Positions 14,527 to 22,421 of a DNA stretch of 46,851 nucleotides are shown here, in pieces. The position numbers were made by a program, and so were the translations under genes. Source of the DNA: an uncultured Prevotella sp. (GTDB lineage Bacteria; Bacteroidota; Bacteroidia; Bacteroidales; Bacteroidaceae). The stretch is from positions 1 to 46,851 of the forward strand of contig CALUEX010000020.1 in the NCBI GenBank assembly GCA_944319815.1, given 5' to 3'. Position 1 is the stretch's first letter. The number at the start of each line of letters is the position of its first letter. A model generated the notes under the pieces. The model searched no databases, was not told the DNA's origin, and saw only the letters and a program-made list of their open reading frames with translations.

Positions 14527-16014
14527 ATGGAACAGAATTTCTTAATCTACAATACGCTCACGAGGAGGAAGGAACGCTTCGAGCCGCTCCACGCCCCTAA
14601 CGTGGGTATGTACGTCTGCGGGCCTACCGTCTACGGCGACCCGCACCTGGGGCACGCCCGCCCCGCCATCACGTTCGACGTGCTCTTCCGCTACCTGCGG
14701 CACTTGGGCTACAAGGTGCGCTACGTCAGGAACATCACCGACGTGGGCCACCTTGAGCACGACGCCGACGAGGGCGAGGACAAAATAGAGAAGAAGGCGC
14801 GCCTTGAACAGCTTGAGCCGATGGAGATAGCGCAGTATTACACCAACCGTTACCACGAAGCCATGCGCGCCCTGGGCGTGCTGCCGCCCAGCATAGAGCC
14901 GCACGCCACGGGACACATCATCGAGCAGGAGGAGCTTGTGAAGCAAATCCTGGCCAACGGTTTCGCCTACGAGAGCAACGGGAGCGTCTACTTCGACACG
15001 GCGAAATACAACGAGACGTACCATTACGGCATACTCTCCGGCCGCAACCTTGACGACGTGAAGGACGCCAGCCGACAGCTCGACGGGGTGGGAGAGAAGC
15101 GCAACCAGGCCGACTTCGCCCTCTGGAAGAAGGCCCAGCCGGAGCATATCATGCGCTGGCCGAGCCCCTGGAGCGACGGCTTCCCTGGCTGGCACTGCGA
15201 GTGCACGGCCATGGGCAGGAAGTATCTTGGCGAGCATTTCGACATTCACGGCGGCGGCATGGACCTCGTCTTCCCCCACCACGAGTGCGAAATAGCCCAG
15301 GCCGTGGCGTCGCAGGGCAGCCAGATGGTGAAATACTGGATGCACAACAACATGATAACCATCAACGGGCAGAAGATGGGCAAGAGCCTCGGCAACTTCA
15401 TTACGCTCGAACAGTTCTTCAAGGGGGAGCACGAGCTCCTGTCGAAGGCCTACTCGCCCATGACCATTCGCTTCTTCATACTCTCCGCCCACTACCGTGG
15501 CACGGTGGATTTCTCCGACGAAGCCTTGCTTGCCAGCGAGAAGGGATTGGCCCGTCTGCTTACCGGCATAGCCGACCTGAAGCGCATCAAGCCCTCCACT
15601 GAGAGCGACGCAAAGGTCAACGAGTTTGTTGCGGCCCTGCGCCAGAAGTGCTACGACGCCATGAACGACGATATGCAGACACCTATGGTCATCAGCAACC
15701 TCTTCGAGGCTTGCCACCTTATCAATACCGTTATAGACCATAAGGCCGCCATCTCGGCTGCCGACCTTGACGAGCTTACGGCCGTGATGCGCCTCTTTGC
15801 GTTCGACATCCTCGGGCTGCAAGAGGCCGACGGCGGTGGCAGCAAGGAGCGCGAGGAGGCTTTCGGCAAGGTGGTTGACATGGTGCTCGACCTCCGTGCC
15901 AAGGCAAAGGCTGCCAAGGACTGGGCCACGAGCGACCGCATACGCGACGAACTGGCCGCCGCCGGCTTCGAGGTCAACGACACCAAGGACGGCAGCGTGT
16001 GGCGGTTGCCTTAG
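14527..16014 (+). CDS. cysS: Cysteinyl-tRNA synthetase
   Basis: This 495-residue class I aminoacyl-tRNA synthetase charges tRNA-Cys in the cytoplasm. It has the HIGH-type motif in [14 protein letters not shown], zinc ligands in [16 protein letters not shown] and HHECE, and the KMSKS-type loop [11 protein letters not shown]-terminal DALR-like helical domain follows, ending in a small domain with [12 protein letters not shown]. The start [16 protein letters not shown] is the one usually conserved; the upstream ATG at 14500 lies in the promoter. The HTCS gene follows directly, separated only by a repeat arm. Confidence 0.97.
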   Translation: MEQNFLIYNTLTRRKERFEPLHAPNVGMYVCGPTVYGDPHLGHARPAITFDVLFRYLRHLGYKVRYVRNITDVGHLEHDADEGEDKIEKKARLEQLEPMEIAQYYTNRYHEAMRALGVLPPSIEPHATGHIIEQEELVKQILANGFAYESNGSVYFDTAKYNETYHYGILSGRNLDDVKDASRQLDGVGEKRNQADFALWKKAQPEHIMRWPSPWSDGFPGWHCECTAMGRKYLGEHFDIHGGGMDLVFPHHECEIAQAVASQGSQMVKYWMHNNMITINGQKMGKSLGNFITLEQFFKGEHELLSKAYSPMTIRFFILSAHYRGTVDFSDEALLASEKGLARLLTGIADLKRIKPSTESDAKVNEFVAALRQKCYDAMNDDMQTPMVISNLFEACHLINTVIDHKAAISAADLDELTAVMRLFAFDILGLQEADGGGSKEREEAFGKVVDMVLDLRAKAKAAKDWATSDRIRDELAAAGFEVNDTKDGSVWRLP

Positions 16015-16015
16015 T

Positions 16016-16151
16016 AGACAAGCAGACAAGTGACAAGCAGACGAGGAGATTTGCCATGAAAACAACCGTTTTACAGAACTTGAAATGTATGCTTATGGAA
16101 CTAATCCGTAAGTCAAATGTCCTTGTCTGCTTGTCCCTTGTCTGCTTGTCT
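16016..16151. repeat. GACAAGCA-word inverted repeat spanning the HTCS start
   Basis: Arm 16016-16046 (AGACAAGCAGACAAG words) is the reverse complement of 16121-16151 (CTTGTCTGCTTGTC words) with 2 mismatches in 31. The left arm is just past the cysS stop. The right arm lies inside the HTCS reading frame and encodes the hydrophobic core of its signal peptide. Confidence 0.9.
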
Positions 16152-18848
16152 GCTTGTTTTCTTGCCTGTTCCGGTGGCAAGAAGACATACGTTATAGGCG
16201 TTTCGCAGTGCAGCGAGGACAACTGGCGCGAGAAGCTCAACACCGAGCTGCGTGACGCAACCTACCTGCACGACAACGTCGGGCTGCGCTTCGTCTCTGC
16301 CGGAGACGACGACAGGCAGCAAGCTGAACAGGTCAACGCACTTACTGACGAGTGCGTTGACCTTCTTATTGTATCCCCAAACCAAGTTAACACGATAACA
16401 AAGTCGGTTGACCGGGCGTTCGACAAAGGCATACCCGTTATCCTTTTTGACCGCAAGACAGGGTCGGGCAAGTACACGGCGTTCATCGGTGCAGACAACG
16501 AAAAGATAGGACGCACCATCGGTGAGTACGTCGCCGCGCGGCTGGGAGGCCACGGCACGGTGGTTGAGATACGCGGCCTTGAAGGGTCGTCGCCCGCCAT
16601 CGAGCGCCACAAAGGCTTCGTCTCGGCCCTCGAAAGGTATCCCGGCATACGGTTGTTGGCCAGCGAAAGCGGTAACTGGCAGCAACAAAGCGGGGCGCAG
16701 GTTGCCGCCGCATTGTTTGCGAAAGGCATCGTGCCCGACTATGTTTTCGCGCAAAACGACCGCATGGCGTTGGGCGCATGGCAGACTGCCAAGCGTCATG
16801 GATTGGAGAAAAGAATACGCTTCGTGGGCGTTGACGCCCTGCCCGGACAGGGCGGAGGCATCCGCCTGGTGCGTGACGGTGTGTTAGAGGCATCGTACAT
16901 TTACCCCACACGCGGTGACCTCGTTATGCAGTTGGCCCTTAACATACTTGAGGGCAAGCCTTACGAGCGCGAAAATTACATGAAGGCGGCACTCGTGACG
17001 AAAGACAACGCGGAAACAATGCTGATGCAGGCGGAGGAGATGGGCCACATCAGCAACCAGCTTGAGATGCTCCACGGACGTGTAGACCAGTTCTTTACAC
17101 AATACAGTCACCAAAAGGTTTATTTCATTCTTAGCGTTGTCATCCTCGTGCTTGTGGCTTTAGTGCTGGCCGCCCTTTACCGCACGGCCGTCGTCAGGCG
17201 GCGCATGGAGCGCGCGACGGCCGACGCAAAGCTGTCTTTCTTCACCGACATGAGCCACGACCTGCGCACCCCGCTGACACTGATTGCCGACCCCGTGGAG
17301 CGTATTCTCGACGACGAGAACCTTACTTCGAGGCAGAGGCAGATGCTCGGAATAGTCAGAAGGAACGCCGCGCTGCTGCTGAAGCTTGTCGGCGAGATAC
17401 TGGATTTGCGCAAGATACAGGGCGGAAAGATGGAAATGACGGTGACGGAGTTCAACCTTGCAGCCGCGTTGAGGCTGTGGGTTGACGACTTCAACCCGCT
17501 GGCCGCATCGGGCAAGGTGGCCCTTTCGCTCGAAGCCGGCGACGTGCTGACCGTCAGTGCTGATTATTATAAGGTGGAGCGGATATGCTACAACCTCATC
17601 AGCAACGCCCTGAAATATAACAAGCCGGGCGGAACGGTAACCGTAAAGCTTTCTGGACGCGACGGAAAGGCCGTCATCACCGTGGCCGATACGGGTATAG
17701 GCATGTCAAAGGGCAACGCTCAGAGGGCTTTCGACAAGTTCTTCCGGGCAGGCTCGGGAGGCGGAGGCACAGGCGTAGGACTGGCCATCGTCAAGGCGTT
17801 TGCCGAGCTTCACGGCGGCAGTGTGTCAGTGAACAGCACGGAAGGCAAAGGCTCCGAGTTTACGGTTGAACTGCCTTTGAAAGTTGACAAGCAGACAAGT
17901 GACAAGCAGACAAGCACATTGCCCGGCCGGACCGAAGGGAGGGAGCCTGATATGCATACGTCAAAGGCGTGGTTGGAAGATGTTGGAAATACGGTGGATA
18001 GCAACGAGCAAGGCATTTCAAACTCCCTCCCTTCGGGAGGGTTGGGGTGGGTGTCGGGTGTCGATGGTGTGGTGTCAGAGCCTGACGGGGCTGCGGCCGT
18101 CCGTCCACTCGTCCTCGTTGTTGACGACAACGCCGACGTGCGGCAGTACGTGGCGACGCTCCTTGCCGACGGCTACGACGTTAGCCAGGCCGCCGACGGC
18201 AAGGAAGGACTGGCCATGGCGCTGAAAACCGTGCCCGACTTGATAGTGTGCGACGTGATGATGCCCGTCATGGACGGACTCGAAATGTGCCGCCGTGTGA
18301 AAGAAGCCACGGCCACGAGCCACGTGCCTGTAATCCTGCTGACATCCAACGCGCAGGAAAACCAGCGCGCCGAGGGCTACGACTGCGGCGCCGACGCATA
18401 CATAACAAAGCCTTTCAACGGCAAGGTGCTGCTCTCGCGCGTGCGCAACCTCCTGGAGAACTGCAAGCGGCTGAAATACGTTTACGCCACGATGGAAGAC
18501 GTGGAAGAGCACGCCGGGGCAGACCCCGACCGCCAGTTTATGGACGGTTTCCGCCGCGCCGTGGGCGAACACCTGTCAGACTCGAGCCTGAGCGTAGAGA
18601 CAATAAGTTCGGAATTGGGGCTTAGCCGCGTGCAGATGTACCGCAAGGTGAAGCAGCTTACCGGCCAGTCGCCCGTTGAGATAATCCGCGTTACGCGACT
18701 GAAGAAGGCCGAACGCCTGCTGAAAACCACGCAGATGACCGTCTCCGAAATATCTTACGAGGTGGGTTTCTCGTCGCCTTCGTACTTCTCAAAATGCTTC
18801 AAGGACTACTTCGGGGTGCAACCCAGCGAGGCGCGCGAGACAGTCTGA
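16056..18848 (+). CDS. Hybrid two-component system (HTCS) with periplasmic sugar-binding sensor; fructan locus regulator
   Basis: This 930-residue protein holds a whole signalling chain. Residues 1-38 form a lipoprotein-like signal (LSACFLAC, lipobox Cys38). Residues 45-345 form a periplasmic-binding-protein type I sensor (YVIGVSQCSEDNWREKL, SPNQVNT, DNEKIGRT, QNDRMALGA). A membrane helix lies at about 355-379. HisKA follows with FFTDMSHDLRTPL (His about 401), then HATPase (NALKYNKPGG, DTGIGM, GTGVGLAIV). A receiver starts near 686 (VVDDNADVR; phospho-Asp in CDVMMPVMDG), and an AraC-type HTH ends the chain (about 835-930). The architecture equals BT1754, which senses fructose. The linker 609-680 is repeat-derived. 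The ATG at 16056 is chosen because the upstream frame overlaps cysS. Confidence 0.93.
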   Translation: MKTTVLQNLKCMLMELIRKSNVLVCLSLVCLSACFLACSGGKKTYVIGVSQCSEDNWREKLNTELRDATYLHDNVGLRFVSAGDDDRQQAEQVNALTDECVDLLIVSPNQVNTITKSVDRAFDKGIPVILFDRKTGSGKYTAFIGADNEKIGRTIGEYVAARLGGHGTVVEIRGLEGSSPAIERHKGFVSALERYPGIRLLASESGNWQQQSGAQVAAALFAKGIVPDYVFAQNDRMALGAWQTAKRHGLEKRIRFVGVDALPGQGGGIRLVRDGVLEASYIYPTRGDLVMQLALNILEGKPYERENYMKAALVTKDNAETMLMQAEEMGHISNQLEMLHGRVDQFFTQYSHQKVYFILSVVILVLVALVLAALYRTAVVRRRMERATADAKLSFFTDMSHDLRTPLTLIADPVERILDDENLTSRQRQMLGIVRRNAALLLKLVGEILDLRKIQGGKMEMTVTEFNLAAALRLWVDDFNPLAASGKVALSLEAGDVLTVSADYYKVERICYNLISNALKYNKPGGTVTVKLSGRDGKAVITVADTGIGMSKGNAQRAFDKFFRAGSGGGGTGVGLAIVKAFAELHGGSVSVNSTEGKGSEFTVELPLKVDKQTSDKQTSTLPGRTEGREPDMHTSKAWLEDVGNTVDSNEQGISNSLPSGGLGWVSGVDGVVSEPDGAAAVRPLVLVVDDNADVRQYVATLLADGYDVSQAADGKEGLAMALKTVPDLIVCDVMMPVMDGLEMCRRVKEATATSHVPVILLTSNAQENQRAEGYDCGADAYITKPFNGKVLLSRVRNLLENCKRLKYVYATMEDVEEHAGADPDRQFMDGFRRAVGEHLSDSSLSVETISSELGLSRVQMYRKVKQLTGQSPVEIIRVTRLKKAERLLKTTQMTVSEISYEVGFSSPSYFSKCFKDYFGVQPSEARETV
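17885..18058 (+). repeat. Intergenic repeats located inside the HTCS coding sequence
   Basis: GACAAGCAGACAAGTGACAA words (17885-17913) match the arm at 16016. A 40-bp block at 18019-18058 matches intergenic bases 1101-1140 at 39 of 40 positions and includes the quadruplex motif (18035-18051). Between them, GAAGGGAGGGAGCCTGATATG (about 17934-17955) is an inverted counterpart. All are in frame and translate as linker. Confidence 0.93.
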
Positions 18849-18881
18849 CGTGCCGCCGGCAAGCAGTGGTTTTGCAAAAGA

Positions 18882-18983
18882 ATTGAGAGTTGAGAAGGGA
18901 GAATTGATAATTATGATTTGACTTGTCGGCGGACAGCCTCAAAGGTAATCATAATTATCAATTCTCCCTTCTCAACTCTCAAT
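18882..18983. repeat. 37-bp perfect inverted repeat after the HTCS gene
   Basis: Arms 18882-18918 and 18947-18983 are exact reverse complements with a 28-nt spacer, built from words such as TTGAGAGTTGAGAAGGGAG. No T tract follows directly. It is probably the transcript end structure of the HTCS gene or a dispersed palindrome. Confidence 0.9.
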
Positions 18984-19006
18984 CTAAAAGACGGCAAATC
19001 AGGAGG

Positions 19007-19070
19007 TAAAAGGCCACCTTTTACGCTCCAAAAGACAGTCTTTTGCAATGTAAAAGGCCACCTTTTGCAA
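19007..19070. repeat. Cluster of AAAAGGCCACCTTTT-type short palindromes
   Basis: Three short palindromes in a row: AAAAGGCCACCTTTT at about 19008-19022, CAAAAGACAGTCTTTTG at 19029-19045, and AAAAGGCCACCTTTTGCAA at about 19052-19070. The same family recurs at 6871-6970 and 27384-27465. They may terminate transcription before the fructan operon promoter. Confidence 0.8.
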
Positions 19071-19136
19071 GGCGTTGCGTAAGTGGTTGGTTGTCAAGTA
19101 TATACCTTGCAGCCTACAAAGGATGTATTACAGCTG

Positions 19137-19185
19137 TGAAAAATCGTTCAAAACGTATCAAATTTGTTGCATGAACGATTTTTCA
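19137..19185. promoter_or_regulatory. 14-bp inverted repeat upstream of the fructan operon promoter (candidate operator)
   Basis: TGAAAAATCGTTCA (19137-19150) and TGAACGATTTTTCA (19172-19185) are perfect reverse complements 21 bp apart. The right half ends 44 bp before the -7 box at 19230. That position suits an activator site for the AraC-type output domain of the HTCS encoded just upstream. A terminator is the alternative, because the stem ends in A and T runs, but the loop is long for that. Confidence 0.5.
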
Positions 19186-19229
19186 TACCTGTTGAAATGA
19201 TATTGCAACGGCAAACATTTCGGGGATTA

Positions 19230-19237
19230 TAACTTTG
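19230..19237 (+). promoter_or_regulatory. -7 box of the fructan utilisation operon
   Basis: TAACTTTG matches TAnnTTTG, 50 bp before the ATG of the SusC-like gene. A TTG at 19203 is spaced slightly too far (24 bp), consistent with an activator-dependent promoter. Confidence 0.6.
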
Positions 19238-19286
19238 CGGCGAAAGATTTAACAAATATTGTTTACTAACCAAAAAACACAACATT

Positions 19287-22200
19287 ATGGTAAAGCACAT
19301 TAAAAGAATGCTGCTAAGTGCAGTGTTCCTCGCTTCAGGTGCGGTGGCGTTCGCCCAGCAGGTTGACGTCAGCGGAACCGTGAAAGACGAGGCCGGCGAG
19401 CCTGTAATCGGTGCTACCGTGGCCGAGGAGGGCACGAAAAACGCCACGATAACAGACTTTGACGGCAAGTTCAGCCTGAAAGTGTCGGGCGACAAGCAGC
19501 TTACGGTGACCTACATCGGCTACAAGACCGTAAAGGTGACGGCCGCCCCGCAGCTCGACATCGTAATGAAGGAGGACAACCAGATGATGGAAGAGCTTGT
19601 CGTGACGGGCTACACCACGCAGCGCAAGGCCGACCTGACCGGCGCGGTGTCGGTAGTCAACATGGACGACATTGCCGACCTTAACGAGAACAACCCCATG
19701 AAAGCCCTTCAGGGACGTGTGCCCGGCATGAACATTACGGCCGACGGCAGTCCCGGCGGACAGGCCACAATCCGCATCCGCGGTGTGGGTACGCTCAACA
19801 ACAACGACCCTTTGTACATAATCGACGGCGTGCCGACCAAAGCCGGGATGCACGAGCTTAACGGAAACGACATCGAGTCGATACAGGTTTTGAAGGATGC
19901 GGCGTCAGCTTCAATATACGGTTCGCGCGCGGCGAACGGTGTCATCATCATAACTACGAAGAAAGGAAAGGCCGGACAGCTGAAAATCGACGTTGACGCG
20001 TCGCTCTCAGTGTCGCTTTACGCCAACAAACTTGACATACTTAACGCCAAGGAGTACGGTCAGGCCATGTGGCAGGCATACGTGAATGACGGCCAAGACC
20101 CCAATACCAACCCTCTGGGCTACCGCTATGACTGGGGTTATGACGCCAACGGATACCCCAAACTGAACGGCATCTCGATGTCGCGCTTCCTCGACTCGGC
20201 CAACACAGTGCCATCGGCCGACACCGACTGGGTTGACGAGACGACGCGCACCGGCGTGATACAGAACTACAACGTGTCCGTAAGCAACGGCTCGGAAAAG
20301 GGCTCTTCATACTTCTCTTTAGGCTATTACAAGAACCTCGGCATAATAAAGCACTCCGACTTCGACCGCTTCTCGGCGCGCATGAACTCCGAGTACAAGC
20401 TAATCGACAACGTGCTTACCGTAGGCGAGCACTTCACTCTCAACCGCACGTCGGAAGTGCAGGCACCCGGCGGCTTCCTTGAGAACGCGCTCCAGTTCAA
20501 TCCCTCGCTTCCCGTGTATGACATCAACGGCGAGTTCGCAGGCCCGGTGGGCGGCTATCCCGACAGGGAAAACCCCGTTGCGCGCCTCGAACGCAACGCC
20601 GACAACCGCTATACGTACTGGCGCATGTTCGGCGACGCTTACATAAACCTGAGCCTCTTCAAAGGTTTCAACATACGCTCAACCTTCGGACTTGACTACG
20701 CGCAGAAGAAACAGCGCATCTTCACCTACCCCATAACCGAAGGAAACGTTGCCAACGACAACAACGCCGTTGAGGCGAAGCAGGAGCACTGGACAAAGTG
20801 GATGTGGAACGCGGTGGCTACATACAACCTCGAAATAGGCAAGCACCGCGGCGACGTGATGGCCGGTATAGAGCTTAACAGGGAGGACGACGAGTGGTTC
20901 TCCGGCTACAAGGAGGACTTCACAATACTCAATCCCGACTTCATGTGGCCTGACGCGGGCGTGGGAACAGCCCAGGCTTACGGCTCCGGGGAAGGATATT
21001 CGCTCGTGTCGTTCTTCGGAAAGCTCAACTACACGTATGACGACAAGTACCTCTTTTCGCTTACCGTGCGCCATGACGGCTCGTCGCGCTTCGGAAAGAA
21101 CAACCGTTACGCCACTTTCCCGTCAGTATCTCTTGGATGGCGCATCAGCCGCGAGAAGTTCATGAAAAACCTTACATGGCTCGACGACCTGAAAATACGC
21201 GCCTCATGGGGACAAACCGGTAATCAGGAAATATCCAACATAGCGCGCTACACTATCTATGTGCCCAACTATGGAGTAACGGAGTCGGGCGGACAGAGCT
21301 ACGGAACGTCTTACGACATTGCCGGGACAAACGGCGGAAGCATACTGCAGTCAGGCTTCAAGCGCAACCAGATAGGCAACGACGACATCAAGTGGGAGAC
21401 CACAACGCAGACAAACATCGGTCTTGATTTCTCTTTGTTCAGGCAGACTCTTTACGGTTCATTCGACTGGTTCTACAAGAAGACCACCGACATTCTCGTC
21501 CAGATGGCCGGCATCGCAGCCATGGGCGAGGGCAGCTCGCAGTGGATTAACGCCGGAGAGATGGAAAACACGGGCTTCGAACTCAACCTCGGCTACCGCA
21601 ACGAGACGGCATTCGGACTGAAATACGACATCGCCGCCAACATATCGACTTACCGCAACAAGATTACCGCGCTGCCTGCCACGGTGGCGGCGAACGGCAC
21701 TTTCGGCGGAAACGGCGTGAAGAGCGTCATAGGTCATCCCAATGGAGCGCAAGTGGGATATGTTGCCGACGGCATATTCAAGTCGCAGGAAGAGGTTGAC
21801 AACCACGCAACGCAGGAAGGAGCGGCGCCGGGCCGCATACGTTGGCGCGACCTTGACGACAACGGAATAATCAATGAGGCCGACCAAAAGTGGATTTATG
21901 ACCCTGTGCCCGACTTCAGTTACGGCTTGAACATATACCTCCAGTACAAGAATTTCGACCTTACGATGTTCTGGCAGGGCGTGCAGGGTGTCGATGTTAT
22001 CAGCGATTTGAAGAAAGAAACAGACCTTTGGAGCGGACTCAACATTGGTTTCCTCAACAAGGGAAAGCGCGTGCTTGACGCTTGGACGCCGCAGAATCCC
22101 AATTCAAGCATACCTGCCTTGTCGCGTGAAGACGTCAACAACGAGAAGCGTGTGTCAACATATTTCGTTGAAGACGGTTCGTTCCTCAAGCTGCGCAACC

Positions 22201-22391
22201 TGCAGATAGGTTACAACGTGCCCAAGGAATTCGCCAATAAGTTGAAGATGGAGCGCCTGCGTTTCTACCTTAGCGCCCAGAACCTGTTGACAATCAAGAG
22301 CAAGGACTTCACCGGCGTTGACCCGGAAAACCCGAACTTCGGTTATCCGATACCTCTGAACATCACTTTCGGCATCAATGTAGGCTTCTAA
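19287..22391 (+). CDS. SusC-like TonB-dependent outer membrane receptor (fructan)
   Basis: This 1034-residue protein has a signal peptide ending AVAFA, exposing Gln-Gln. A carboxypeptidase-D-regulatory-like domain follows (about 27-100; VSGTVKDEAGEPVIGATV, FDGKFSLKV). The plug domain (about 110-225) has the SusC marks NPMKALQGRVPGM, NNNDPLYIIDGVP and YGSRAANGVIIITTKKG. The rest is a 22-strand barrel ending in GINVGF with the usual terminal Phe. It imports oligosaccharides through the outer membrane, powered by TonB, in complex with the SusD-like lipoprotein encoded 30 bp downstream. The neighbouring GH32 enzymes and fructokinase identify the substrate as fructan, probably levan. Confidence 0.95.
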   Translation: MVKHIKRMLLSAVFLASGAVAFAQQVDVSGTVKDEAGEPVIGATVAEEGTKNATITDFDGKFSLKVSGDKQLTVTYIGYKTVKVTAAPQLDIVMKEDNQMMEELVVTGYTTQRKADLTGAVSVVNMDDIADLNENNPMKALQGRVPGMNITADGSPGGQATIRIRGVGTLNNNDPLYIIDGVPTKAGMHELNGNDIESIQVLKDAASASIYGSRAANGVIIITTKKGKAGQLKIDVDASLSVSLYANKLDILNAKEYGQAMWQAYVNDGQDPNTNPLGYRYDWGYDANGYPKLNGISMSRFLDSANTVPSADTDWVDETTRTGVIQNYNVSVSNGSEKGSSYFSLGYYKNLGIIKHSDFDRFSARMNSEYKLIDNVLTVGEHFTLNRTSEVQAPGGFLENALQFNPSLPVYDINGEFAGPVGGYPDRENPVARLERNADNRYTYWRMFGDAYINLSLFKGFNIRSTFGLDYAQKKQRIFTYPITEGNVANDNNAVEAKQEHWTKWMWNAVATYNLEIGKHRGDVMAGIELNREDDEWFSGYKEDFTILNPDFMWPDAGVGTAQAYGSGEGYSLVSFFGKLNYTYDDKYLFSLTVRHDGSSRFGKNNRYATFPSVSLGWRISREKFMKNLTWLDDLKIRASWGQTGNQEISNIARYTIYVPNYGVTESGGQSYGTSYDIAGTNGGSILQSGFKRNQIGNDDIKWETTTQTNIGLDFSLFRQTLYGSFDWFYKKTTDILVQMAGIAAMGEGSSQWINAGEMENTGFELNLGYRNETAFGLKYDIAANISTYRNKITALPATVAANGTFGGNGVKSVIGHPNGAQVGYVADGIFKSQEEVDNHATQEGAAPGRIRWRDLDDNGIINEADQKWIYDPVPDFSYGLNIYLQYKNFDLTMFWQGVQGVDVISDLKKETDLWSGLNIGFLNKGKRVLDAWTPQNPNSSIPALSREDVNNEKRVSTYFVEDGSFLKLRNLQIGYNVPKEFANKLKMERLRFYLSAQNLLTIKSKDFTGVDPENPNFGYPIPLNITFGINVGF

Positions 22392-22421
22392 AATATACGC
22401 TAACCGTAAAATAAAAAAGCA

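Noticed and set aside
15999-16055. Upstream start for the HTCS gene at 15999
   Set aside because: It would overlap the end of cysS and add a charged repeat-coded stretch before the signal peptide; the ATG at 16056 gives a proper lipoprotein signal.
14542-16065. 507-codon open frame antisense to cysS
   Set aside because: Antisense to an unmistakable cysteinyl-tRNA synthetase; the translation has no domain signal.
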